From the NCBI GenBank assembly GCA_017619975.1, contig JAFZRH010000018.1, forward strand, positions 1 through 38,604: a DNA stretch of 38,604 nt. Direction: 5' to 3'. The translations under genes were made by a program, and so were the position numbers. This document shows, in pieces, positions 7,234-14,290 of this stretch. The notes below the pieces were generated by a model. The model made no database searches. It saw only the letters and a list, made by a program, of their open reading frames with translations, and was not told where the DNA came from. Origin of the DNA: Lachnospiraceae bacterium. Lineage in GTDB: Bacteria; Bacillota; Clostridia; Lachnospirales; Lachnospiraceae. Positions within the stretch are counted from its first letter, which is position 1; every line of letters begins with the position of its first letter.

Positions 7234-7638
7234 GTGGAAGAGCATTACGAACACAGCTGCGAAGAAGAGCATGAGCACAGCCATGCGGACGGCACGGTGC
7301 ATACGCATACGCTTCCGGACGGGACGAGCTATACCCATACGCATGAAGACGGGAGCCATGCCCACGGCCACACGCACAGCCATACCCAGACGGAGGCGGT
7401 GCTGCGGCGTCTTTCCCGCGCGATCGGCCATCTGGAAGCCGTAAAAAAGATGGTGGAGAACGGCCGCGACTGCTCGGAGGTCCTGGTGCAGCTGGCCGCG
7501 GTGCGCGCGGCACTCGGTTCTACCGGCAAAGTGATCTTAAAGGATCACATGGAGCACTGCATCGCGGATGCGGTGCGGGACGGCGATGCAAGCGCCATCG
7601 AAGAGCTCGAAAAAGCCATCGATCAGCTGCTGGTGTAA
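7234..7638 (+). CDS. CsoR-type metal-sensing repressor with a His-rich N-terminal extension
   Basis: 134 residues. Residues 53-134 form the all-helical CsoR/RcnR/FrmR (DUF156) DNA-binding domain. Cys80, His105 and Cys109 have exactly the spacing (25, 4) of the Cu(I) ligands Cys36/His61/Cys65 of Mycobacterium CsoR, so copper is the best guess. The first ~52 residues are an extension with about 17 His (repeated HTH, HGH, HSH), likely metal-binding. Start is GTG with an AGGGAAAGGG purine run. Lies 53 nt after degV. The metal P-type ATPase at 12050, also His-rich, is 4.4 kb away and separated by minus-strand genes, so regulation of it is only a possibility. Confidence 0.88.
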   Translation: MEEHYEHSCEEEHEHSHADGTVHTHTLPDGTSYTHTHEDGSHAHGHTHSHTQTEAVLRRLSRAIGHLEAVKKMVENGRDCSEVLVQLAAVRAALGSTGKVILKDHMEHCIADAVRDGDASAIEELEKAIDQLLV

Positions 7639-7721
7639 GGGCCATTGGGGGGCCATTGGGGACGGTTCCTTTTGACAAAAACAGTGCCAAAAGGAACCGT
7701 CCCCTTTGGCACTGTTTTTTT
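7639..7721. repeat. Interlocked palindromic element between convergent genes; doubles as terminator
   Basis: Two overlapping inverted repeats: GGGGACGGTTCCTTTTG (7658-7674) with its exact complement at 7688-7704, and AAAAACAGTGCCAAA (7677-7691) with its exact complement at 7705-7719. The right arm of the first overlaps the left arm of the second, so only one can form at a time, or they interlock. The second ends in a T run on + and an A run at its left (T run on -), giving a bidirectional terminator. A direct repeat GGCCATTGGGG precedes it. GGGGACGGTTCC palindromes of this type recur in many bacterial genomes as REP-like repeats. Confidence 0.8.
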
Positions 7722-7738
7722 AAAAATTGCTTTACGCT

Positions 7739-9397
7739 TCAGCGGTCGCAGAGTTCTTCGGGCGACGGCGCGACGGGCTCGGCCCAGGCGTGGAAGTGCC
7801 GCATCGGCAGGGTCCGCCCGAAGGTGATTTTTAAGTTCGGGATCGTGTCGCGGTCTTTGTGCAGCTGCGCCGCCGCCGCGATGATGTAGTCCATGTGCTG
7901 CTTGGAATACTGGCTGCGGTTGATGGCCAGCCGCACCACGTTGCAGACTTCGGCCTGCTGTTCCGGCGTCTTTAAGTCGTATTCCATGGAGAAGTCGCCC
8001 AGCTCCGAGCAGCGGATGCCGTAGCGGTGGATCATCTCTAAGGAGAGCGCCTGGCCCGCGAAGCTTTCGTGCCCGCGCTTATAGTCGAAAAACTTGTCCA
8101 CGTCGATGTACACGCCGTGGCCGCCGGCCGGCAGCACCACGGGGACGCCGGCCTCATGCAGCCCTTGGGCCAGGTATTCGCACTGCCGCACGCGCTCGTC
8201 CTGATATTCAAAGCGCTGCTCCTCGTAGAGCCCCTGCGTTAAGGCCATGATGTCATGGCCGCTCATGGCGCCGTAGGAATCGTTGCCGTAGGCCGAGATC
8301 TGGCGGACCTTTAAGAGGTGCCCGATGTCCGTCTTCACGCTGCCGTCCTCATTGAACTCGGAGAAGTATTTCCAGAAATAGCCTTTGTCGCGGAAGGCGA
8401 GCAGCCCGCCCATGTTGGCGTGGCCGTTTTTCTTTAAGGAGGCGCTGACCACGTCGAAGCAGGAGAACATCTCCTTCGCGATCTCCGGGATCGTCCTGTC
8501 CCGGTAGCCTTCCTCGTTCATCTTGATGAAATAGCAGTTTTCCGCCCAGCGGGCGCCGTCCATGACGTACGGAATGCCGTAGCTGTGCGCGATCTCGGCA
8601 ACGGCGCGCATGTTGGACATCGAGACCGGCTGGCCGCAGACGGAATTGTTCGTGACCGTCGTATAGATGAGCGGCACGTTTTCCGGCCCGACCGCGTCGA
8701 TAAGCTGCCGCAGCTTGTCCAGATCCATGTCGCCCTTGAAGGGATTCTTCTCATAGCGGCCGCCTTCCGGCACCTCGAAGAGCAGTTCCTTGTGGTAGAG
8801 GTTGCGCGGCACGGAGCCCATCTGCTTGATGTTGCCTTCCGTGGTATCAAAGTGAGCGTTGGAGGGGATCGTAAAGGCCTTGCCGGGGTGGCGTCTGGCC
8901 AGGATCGGCTTGATAACGTCGAAGAGCAGCGCTTCCGCGCAGCGGCCCTGCGGCAGGATGAAGGTGTTGGGGCGTTCCAGCTGATAGGCGCCGCCGTTGA
9001 AGAAGCCGCCCTCCGAGTCCACCAGCCAGACCTCGTCCATCATCTTCTGGACGTCGTCCCGGTCCACGCCGTTCCGCAGGTAGTTGATGAGGCGCTTCTG
9101 ATCGTTCCCGCGTTCGAACACGTCGCGGAAGGCGTCCAGCAGCACGTAATAGCCTTTGTTGCGGCCGTAGGATTCATCGCCCAGGAACATGGCGGCCCAC
9201 TGCATGTCGGTCATGGCGGTGGTGCCGGAATCCGACAGACAGTCGATATAAAGCAGACCGGCCGGGAAGGCAAATTCGTTGAAATGCGTCGCTTCCAGCG
9301 CTTTCCAGCGCTGCTCGGCCGTGACAGAAGGCAGCTGGCGCGTGACAAAAGTACATGACTTCGGGGCTTCCACGGGAAGCGGAAACTGATGGTTCAT
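7739..9397 (-). CDS. tnaA: Tryptophanase (beta-eliminating lyase), long form
   Basis: 552 residues against about 470 in E. coli TnaA. PLP enzyme splitting tryptophan to indole, pyruvate and ammonia. Matches along the whole length: LSDSGTTAMTDMQWAAM (54-70), GDESY (73-77), HFDTT (182-186), TNNSVCGQPVSM (249-260), MDGARWAENCYFIK (279-292), PLP lysine in SASLKKN (322 or 323), and RHF near the end, equivalent to the H463 region of TnaA. About 50 extra residues (95-146) lie between GYYVLLDAF and the PQGRCAE loop. Tyrosine phenol-lyase is the alternative; the RHF tail and overall match favour tryptophanase. SD GGAGG, own promoter 9441-9469. No tnaC-like leader peptide or aromatic permease was seen. 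Confidence 0.9.
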   Translation of the reverse strand: MNHQFPLPVEAPKSCTFVTRQLPSVTAEQRWKALEATHFNEFAFPAGLLYIDCLSDSGTTAMTDMQWAAMFLGDESYGRNKGYYVLLDAFRDVFERGNDQKRLINYLRNGVDRDDVQKMMDEVWLVDSEGGFFNGGAYQLERPNTFILPQGRCAEALLFDVIKPILARRHPGKAFTIPSNAHFDTTEGNIKQMGSVPRNLYHKELLFEVPEGGRYEKNPFKGDMDLDKLRQLIDAVGPENVPLIYTTVTNNSVCGQPVSMSNMRAVAEIAHSYGIPYVMDGARWAENCYFIKMNEEGYRDRTIPEIAKEMFSCFDVVSASLKKNGHANMGGLLAFRDKGYFWKYFSEFNEDGSVKTDIGHLLKVRQISAYGNDSYGAMSGHDIMALTQGLYEEQRFEYQDERVRQCEYLAQGLHEAGVPVVLPAGGHGVYIDVDKFFDYKRGHESFAGQALSLEMIHRYGIRCSELGDFSMEYDLKTPEQQAEVCNVVRLAINRSQYSKQHMDYIIAAAAQLHKDRDTIPNLKITFGRTLPMRHFHAWAEPVAPSPEELCDR

Positions 9398-9440
9398 GAA
9401 GGGAGACCTCCGTATTCGGTTTTCTGGATCTTACAGTGTC

Positions 9441-9469
9441 ACTATAACACAAAAGAGGGGGCTTGTGAA
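9441..9469 (-). promoter_or_regulatory. Promoter of the tryptophanase gene
   Basis: Minus strand TTCACA, 17 nt, TATAGT, about 44 nt before the ATG. The -35 sits in the loop of the terminator hairpin 9451-9480. Confidence 0.65.
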
Positions 9470-9480
9470 CCCCCTCTTTG
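9451..9480 (-). terminator. Hairpin between the PAP2 and tryptophanase genes
   Basis: AAAGAGGGGG and CCCCCTCTTT form a perfect 10-bp stem with a 9-nt loop; a short T run (TTTT) follows on the minus strand. Probably ends the PAP2 transcript; it overlaps the tryptophanase promoter. Confidence 0.6.
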
Positions 9481-9531
9481 CATGCGGGACCGCGAACGGC
9501 TCCGTGAATCTTCCGGACAGACGGGACCGCG

Positions 9532-10455
9532 TCAGGCCTTCTTTTTCTTTTCCACCAGCTTAAACAGCATCGGGTAAACACCCAGGCAAAGGAAAATCAC
9601 CACCGCATAGCGAAGGACCCGGACCGCGAAGGCGGCCGGAGTGCCGGAGGAGAGGAAGGCGGAAGAAAACGGCATCTTCAGAACGGTATTGAAGCCGAAG
9701 AAGACCGCGATGCCGCCGATCAGCCGCAGGATCATGAAAAGCGGGTTCCGGGTGTTTTCGAAATTCACGTATTTCCGCTCGAACAGATCGCCGGCCGCCA
9801 TGCCTAAGAGCATGCCGAAGGAGGAATAATAGTCGTTCGTCGTGCAGTAGAACATCCCGGGCACGGCGATGGCGATCAGGACCGCATAAAGAAGCCAGCG
9901 TTTTTGGATCTTCCTTTCCAGCAGGGCGACGACGAGCATCGCGATCACGCCCAGCGTCCAGCCGGCCAGCACGTCGGTGGGATAGTGCACGCCGAGGATA
10001 AAGCGGGAGACGCCGACCAAAAAGACCAGCACGATCACGGTGACCGTCAGCCAGCGCTTCTTTAAGGTCCGGGCCGCCGCACCGTAGGTGGCTGCCGTGG
10101 ACGCGGAGTGTCCGCTCGGGAAGGAATAGCCCTGCGCCGCCACGTCCATGATGTCGGCGCCCGAGTCCACCGGTTTTAAGCATTTGACGTTGCTGTGCGC
10201 CATATAAGGGCGCTGCCGCAGCGCAATGTTCTTCACCATGGGATTCCAGACCGAGATGGTGAGCAGGCTTAAGCCAACGGTCGCGCCGGCCCGCTTGTCC
10301 CAGCACCAGTACAGAAAGCCCAGGATCGCGACCAGAAAGAGTTCTTCGCCGAAGTTGGAGATAAACGCGGCGAGGGAGGCCCCGAAGGAACCGAGATTTG
10401 CCTGAAGCCACTCAATCAGAGCCGGCTCCCATTCGAAATAAAAGATATTGCCCAT
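9532..10455 (-). CDS. PAP2-family membrane phosphatase
   Basis: 307 residues, integral membrane. The three acid-phosphatase motifs are intact: KNIALRQRP (K-x6-R-P), PSGHS, and SRFILGVHYPTD (SR-x5-H-x3-D). These face the outer side in undecaprenyl-pyrophosphate or phosphatidate phosphatases. Several hydrophobic spans flank and follow the motifs; the C-terminal ~100 residues add three or four spans not needed for catalysis. Such enzymes recycle lipid carriers used for peptidoglycan and teichoic acid, which suits the envelope genes nearby; the substrate is not provable. The start at 10455 has only a weak SD (GGCTTGAG). Divergent from the GH3-like gene. Confidence 0.9.
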   Translation of the reverse strand: MGNIFYFEWEPALIEWLQANLGSFGASLAAFISNFGEELFLVAILGFLYWCWDKRAGATVGLSLLTISVWNPMVKNIALRQRPYMAHSNVKCLKPVDSGADIMDVAAQGYSFPSGHSASTAATYGAAARTLKKRWLTVTVIVLVFLVGVSRFILGVHYPTDVLAGWTLGVIAMLVVALLERKIQKRWLLYAVLIAIAVPGMFYCTTNDYYSSFGMLLGMAAGDLFERKYVNFENTRNPLFMILRLIGGIAVFFGFNTVLKMPFSSAFLSSGTPAAFAVRVLRYAVVIFLCLGVYPMLFKLVEKKKKA

Positions 10456-10487
10456 GTCTCAAGCCTTTCACGAAAAGATCTGTTTAT

Positions 10488-10517
10488 ACTATAGCACTGC
10501 GGGACGAGTTTTGACAA
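10488..10517 (-). promoter_or_regulatory. Promoter of the PAP2 gene
   Basis: Minus strand TTGTCA, 18 nt, TATAGT with TGC before the -10 (extended -10). Confidence 0.65.
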
Positions 10518-10522
10518 GAGGA

Positions 10523-10570
10523 GCGGGACAGTTTTCCGAAGGCAACAAGCGGGGCAGTTTTCCGAAGGCA
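10523..10570. repeat. Tandem 22-bp repeat between divergent promoters
   Basis: Two copies (10523-10544 and 10549-10570) differ at one base in 22: GCGGGACAGTTTTCCGAAGG and GCGGGGCAGTTTTCCGAAGG, each followed by CA. Period 26. It lies directly upstream of the PAP2 -35 and about 28 nt upstream of the GH3 -35, so it could be a shared regulator site or a simple local duplication. Confidence 0.75.
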
Positions 10571-10597
10571 CGATCCCGCCGGAGTTCGTTTTTTCGC

Positions 10598-10626
10598 TTG
10601 CTCTGCCCGGATTTCGGTGCTATACT
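10598..10626 (+). promoter_or_regulatory. Promoter of the GH3-like lipoprotein gene
   Basis: TTGCTC, 17 nt, TATACT with TGC before it. The start point is expected near 10633, which excludes the ATG at 10617 and supports the GTG at 10656. Confidence 0.7.
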
Positions 10627-10655
10627 TCCATATATTGTATGTCGGGAGGCCTGCC

Positions 10656-11936
10656 GTGGGAAGAAAATACAAAATGTGGACAGGGATCGCGCTGGCGCTG
10701 CTTCTTGTCCTGTCGGGCTGCGGACGGAGCGAGACGCAGGAGAGCACGGCATCTCCTACGGTCCCGCCGTATCTGCTGCCCTCCGGGCAGGCTTCTTCCT
10801 CTTCTGCGGAAGAGACGGAATCCGACGGGATCTACCTGGTGCCGAATGCCGCGGCCGTCCTTTCGGAGGAGGAGCTGCAGAAAAAAGAGAGCGCCCGGGA
10901 ACGCGCAGCTGCCATCGCGGCGGAAATGACGGAAACGGAGCTGATCTGTCAGCTTATGATCGTATATCCGGAAGCGGTCAGCCCGGAGATCACCGCGGTC
11001 GATGCCGCAGGGAATCTGCTGCAGGAATATCCGGTGGGCGGTCTGCTGCTGCGTTCGCAGAACGCGGAAAGCGAAGAACAGCTGCAGACGCTGATCAGGG
11101 ATCTGCAGAAGGCCTCCGCCGTGCCGCTTCTGATCCTGGCGGAAGAGGAGGGGGGCCGGACGGTCACCTTTATGAAAACGCTGGAGCAGCCGACGGTCCG
11201 CAATATGTTCAGCTACCGGGGAGACGGTCTGGCCAGAGCCTTCCTTAACGCGCAGCAGCTGGCCGAGAATCTGGCATCGCTCGGCATCAACGCGGATCTG
11301 GCTCCCGTCACGGACGTCTGGAGCGATCTGGAAAACCGCAATATCGGCGAGCGCGCTTACGGAGACTCTTTTGTCAAAACTGCGGAGCTGATCGCGGAAG
11401 CCGTGAAAGGCTTCCACTCCCGGAAAACGATCTGTACGCTCAAGTATTTCCCCGGCAGCGGAGAAGCGGTCCCTCTCGAGAAAAAAAGCCCGATCGCGGT
11501 CCTGAACAAGTCGGAGGCGGAGCTTCGCCGCGGAGAACTGATTCCCTATGCGGCGGGGATCGCGGCCGGCGCGGATATGGTCATGATCGGAAATCTGCAG
11601 CTGCCGCAGCTGGATCCGAACAATCTGGCGCCGTTTTCTTCGAAGGTCGTGACCGGTCTGCTGCGGGAAGAGATGGGTTTTGACGGGGTGATCATCACGG
11701 ATCTTCTGTATCCGATTCTGAGCGAGCAGTTCCTCTCGCCGGAACTGGCCGGCCTGAAAGCCCTGATGGCCGGCTGCGATCTGGTGCTGTGTCCTTTGAC
11801 GGATGAAAGCGCCTTTGAAGAATACTTTACGGTTCTTCTGGCGGCGCTGGAAGCAGAAAACATCACCCGGGAGCGCCTGGAAGAGAGCGTCATCCGGGTC
11901 CTGACTTTAAAGATCCTGTACGGGATCCTGCCGTAG
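10656..11936 (+). CDS. Glycoside hydrolase family 3-like lipoprotein with a degenerate active site
   Basis: 426 residues. GTG start with GGGAGG 6 nt upstream; a lipoprotein signal peptide ends in LSGC (Cys22), then a Ser/Glu/Pro-rich linker to about 80. The rest is the GH3 N-terminal barrel as in NagZ-type beta-N-acetylglucosaminidases: LAEEEGG (161-167), LAPVTDVWSD (215-224), NIGERAYGDS, LREEMGFDGVIITD with nucleophile-position Asp349. However, the KHFPGHG motif reads KYFPGSG (263-269) and the NagZ catalytic Asp-His dyad (D-x-H) shortly after is absent (EKKSP). Family knowledge says that loop provides the acid/base, so activity may be altered or lost. Anchored outside the membrane; peptidoglycan or glycan binding are possible roles. 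Confidence 0.85.
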   Translation: MGRKYKMWTGIALALLLVLSGCGRSETQESTASPTVPPYLLPSGQASSSSAEETESDGIYLVPNAAAVLSEEELQKKESARERAAAIAAEMTETELICQLMIVYPEAVSPEITAVDAAGNLLQEYPVGGLLLRSQNAESEEQLQTLIRDLQKASAVPLLILAEEEGGRTVTFMKTLEQPTVRNMFSYRGDGLARAFLNAQQLAENLASLGINADLAPVTDVWSDLENRNIGERAYGDSFVKTAELIAEAVKGFHSRKTICTLKYFPGSGEAVPLEKKSPIAVLNKSEAELRRGELIPYAAGIAAGADMVMIGNLQLPQLDPNNLAPFSSKVVTGLLREEMGFDGVIITDLLYPILSEQFLSPELAGLKALMAGCDLVLCPLTDESAFEEYFTVLLAALEAENITRERLEESVIRVLTLKILYGILP

Positions 11937-11970
11937 ATCTCTAAATTTTTATAAAACAGCGCCGGATCCC

Positions 11971-11999
11971 TTGACAACGGCCGGGACCGGCGCTATACT
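11971..11999 (+). promoter_or_regulatory. Promoter of the metal P-type ATPase
   Basis: TTGACA, 17 nt, TATACT; perfect -35. Followed at once by the operator-like palindrome 12006-12033. Confidence 0.8.
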
Positions 12000-12005
12000 T
12001 CAGAC

Positions 12006-12033
12006 AAACATATGAACAAATAAGCATATGTTT
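12006..12033. promoter_or_regulatory. Operator-like palindrome in the leader of the P-type ATPase
   Basis: AAACATATG (12006-12014) and CATATGTTT (12025-12033) are exact inverted repeats around ACAAATAAG-type spacer sequence. The left half reads ATATGAACA, close to the ATnTGAACA half-site of ArsR/SmtB-family metal repressors. It starts 7 nt after the -10, at the likely transcription start, where a bound repressor would block initiation. No ArsR gene is in the window. Confidence 0.6.
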
Positions 12034-12049
12034 TCAAAGGAGTAAAGCC

Positions 12050-14221
12050 ATGAACCGGGAAGAAGAGACCGAAGATCTGAAACAAAACGTTCCGGAAGAA
12101 ATAGAAGAGCATCATCATCACCAGGAAGAAGAGGAGGATGACGAAGAATGCACCTGCCATCATCCGCATCACTGCCATTATGACGAGGATGATGACGACG
12201 ACGAACCGCATTTCGAACTGGGCTGCAGCTGCGGGCACTGCCATCATGAACACGTGCATGAGCATGAACACGGGCATGAGCATGAACACGGGCACCGCGG
12301 TCATGAACACAGCCACGGGCATGCCCACGGCGAAAAGCATCACGAGGACGAGGACGACGAAGCCCATGAAAAAAGAGAAAAGCTGGAGCTGATCCTCGGC
12401 GCGGGACTGTTCGTCCTCGCGATCGTCCTGCACTTTATCTTGCGGGAAGAAAGCTACAGCTGGCCGCTCATCGGGATGCTGGTGCTGGCTTATCTGATTC
12501 TGGGCAAGGACGTTCTGCTGACCTCCGTAAAAAACATTGCTCACGGCGAGATCTTCGACGAGAACTTCCTGATGAGCATCGCGACGCTGGGGGCGTTTGT
12601 CATTCAGGAGTATCCCGAGGCGGTCGGCGTGATGCTGTTCTTCCGCGTGGGCGAGATGTTTGAAGACCTCGCGGTGGAACGCAGCCGGAAAAAGATCCTG
12701 GAAACCGTGAACCTGAAGGCCGAGACCGTAACGCTTTCGGACGGCAGCGTGATTCCCGCCAAAAAGGCGAAGGCCGGCGATTTGTTCCTGGTCAGTCCCG
12801 GCGACCGCGTCCCGCTGGACGGGGTGATTTTAGAGGGCGAAAGCTTTCTGGATACCTCCGCGATCACCGGCGAACCGGTCCCGGTCCGCGTTGAGCCCGG
12901 CACGGAGATCCTGGCGGGCTGCGTGAATACGCAGGGTCTGCTGACGGTCCGCGCCTTAAAACCGCTGTCCGAATCCATGACCAGCCGGATCCTGCGTTCC
13001 GTGGAGGAGGCGCAGGAGCAAAAACCGCAGATCGAGCATTTCATCACGCGCTTTGCCCGCGTGTATACACCCATTGTGGTGGGACTGGCGCTGTTCGTGG
13101 CGCTTGCCATGCCGCTGATCACCGCGCAGCCGTTTAAGCCCTGGCTCTACACCGCCATCAGTTTTCTGGTCATGAGCTGCCCCTGCGCGCTGGTGGTGAG
13201 CGTGCCGCTCGCCTTTTTCTGCGGCATCGGGACGGCTTCCGGCCGGGGCATCCTGTTAAAGGGCGGCGCGGCCATCGAAGCGCTGTCGAAAGTAAAAGCC
13301 GTGGTGCTGGACAAGACGGGAACGATTACGGAGGGCAGCTTTGCCCTGCAGGAGATCCGGGCGCTGGGTGATCTGAAAGAAGAGAAGATCCTGCAGCTCG
13401 CGGCAGCCTGCGAGCAGATGAGCCGTCATCCGATCGGACAGAGCATCGTGACGGCGGCGAAGGAGCGGGGACTCAAGATCCCGGAAGCGGCGGAAATGAC
13501 CGAGACGGCCGGCCGCGGCGTGAAAGCGCTGGTGGAAGGCCGCCGGGTTCTCTGCGGCAGCCGGAAACTCCTGGAAGCGGAAGGGATCGCCGTAAGCGGC
13601 CTTCCCGAAGCCGCAGGCACGCAGGTGCTCCTGGCGGCGGACGGTGACTTGAAGGCAGCGCTGATCATTTCGGACGCGGTCAAAAAAGACGCGGCGGCGT
13701 CCCTGAAAGCCCTAAAAGCCATGAATTTAACGCCCGTCATGCTGACCGGCGATCATGAGGCTTCCGCCAGGCGGATCGCGGAAGAGGTCGGGATCGATGA
13801 GGTCCGCGCCGGCCTGCTGCCGGAAGAGAAGCTGTCCGCGATGCAGGCCGTGCGGCAGAAGAGCGGCAGCGTTCTCTTTGTCGGCGACGGCTTGAATGAC
13901 GCGCCTGTGCTGGCCGGCGCTGACGTCGGGGCTGCCATGGGAGACGGCGCGGACGCGGCCATCGAGGCAGCGGACCTGGTTTTTATGAATTCCAACGTCA
14001 GCGCGATTCCCGAAGCGATCACGCTCTCCTACCGGGCTATGCGCATTGCCCGGGAGAACGTGATCGGCGCGCTGGCGATCAAGATCATCGTCATGCTCCT
14101 GGGCATCACCGGGATCTATTCCAATATGTGGCTGGCCGTCTTCGCCGATACCGGCGTGCTGTTCCTCTGCATTTTGAATGCGCTGCGCCTTCTGCGCTGG
14201 AAAAAAACGGGAAAGTCTTGA
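12050..14221 (+). CDS. Zn2+/Cd2+-type P1B ATPase with a His/acidic N-terminal domain
   Basis: 723 residues, heavy-metal efflux pump. Residues 1-~110 lack the usual CxxC metal domain and instead are a His/Glu/Asp/Cys-rich tail (HHHH at 21, CTC, repeated HEHEHGH). Then: membrane spans from about 113; ITGEP (272-276, actuator); CPC (377-379) in the transport helix; DKTGT with phosphorylated Asp421; SRHPIG; GDGLNDAPV. The last helices carry K in ALAIK and D in AVFADTG, as in ZntA, which indicates divalent Zn/Cd/Pb rather than Cu. AAAGGAG before the ATG. Own promoter and probable metal-responsive operator. Confidence 0.92.
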   Translation: MNREEETEDLKQNVPEEIEEHHHHQEEEEDDEECTCHHPHHCHYDEDDDDDEPHFELGCSCGHCHHEHVHEHEHGHEHEHGHRGHEHSHGHAHGEKHHEDEDDEAHEKREKLELILGAGLFVLAIVLHFILREESYSWPLIGMLVLAYLILGKDVLLTSVKNIAHGEIFDENFLMSIATLGAFVIQEYPEAVGVMLFFRVGEMFEDLAVERSRKKILETVNLKAETVTLSDGSVIPAKKAKAGDLFLVSPGDRVPLDGVILEGESFLDTSAITGEPVPVRVEPGTEILAGCVNTQGLLTVRALKPLSESMTSRILRSVEEAQEQKPQIEHFITRFARVYTPIVVGLALFVALAMPLITAQPFKPWLYTAISFLVMSCPCALVVSVPLAFFCGIGTASGRGILLKGGAAIEALSKVKAVVLDKTGTITEGSFALQEIRALGDLKEEKILQLAAACEQMSRHPIGQSIVTAAKERGLKIPEAAEMTETAGRGVKALVEGRRVLCGSRKLLEAEGIAVSGLPEAAGTQVLLAADGDLKAALIISDAVKKDAAASLKALKAMNLTPVMLTGDHEASARRIAEEVGIDEVRAGLLPEEKLSAMQAVRQKSGSVLFVGDGLNDAPVLAGADVGAAMGDGADAAIEAADLVFMNSNVSAIPEAITLSYRAMRIARENVIGALAIKIIVMLLGITGIYSNMWLAVFADTGVLFLCILNALRLLRWKKTGKS

Positions 14222-14246
14222 AGAAACGCGCTCAAACAGGTATAAT
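14218..14246 (+). promoter_or_regulatory. Promoter of the envelope operon (14291-23741)
   Basis: TTGAAG, 17 nt, TATAAT. The -35 overlaps the stop codon of the ATPase gene. It is the only promoter I can point to for the eight closely spaced genes that follow. Confidence 0.75.
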
Positions 14247-14252
14247 AATTCT

Positions 14253-14280
14253 TCAAGTATACTGATCTTTCAGTATTTGA
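14253..14280. promoter_or_regulatory. Inverted repeat at the start of the envelope operon transcript
   Basis: TCAAGTATACTGA (14253-14265) and TCAGTATTTGA (14270-14280) pair apart from two bulged bases, 7 nt after the -10 and abutting the SD (GAGGAG). It could be an operator or an mRNA hairpin that limits access to the SD. Confidence 0.5.
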
Positions 14281-14290
14281 GGAGTCCTGA

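Noticed and set aside
7640-7665. Direct repeat GGCCATTGGGG as an insertion-site duplication
   Set aside because: The two copies are adjacent on one side of the palindrome rather than flanking it.
10617-10655. ATG at 10617 as start of the GH3-like protein
   Set aside because: It overlaps the -10 hexamer, lacks an SD and spoils the lipoprotein signal peptide; GTG 10656 is better.
12050-12380. Low-complexity His/Asp stretch as a possible frameshift or repeat artefact
   Set aside because: The frame is continuous with the ATPase, has a proper SD and start, and His-rich tails are known in this pump family.
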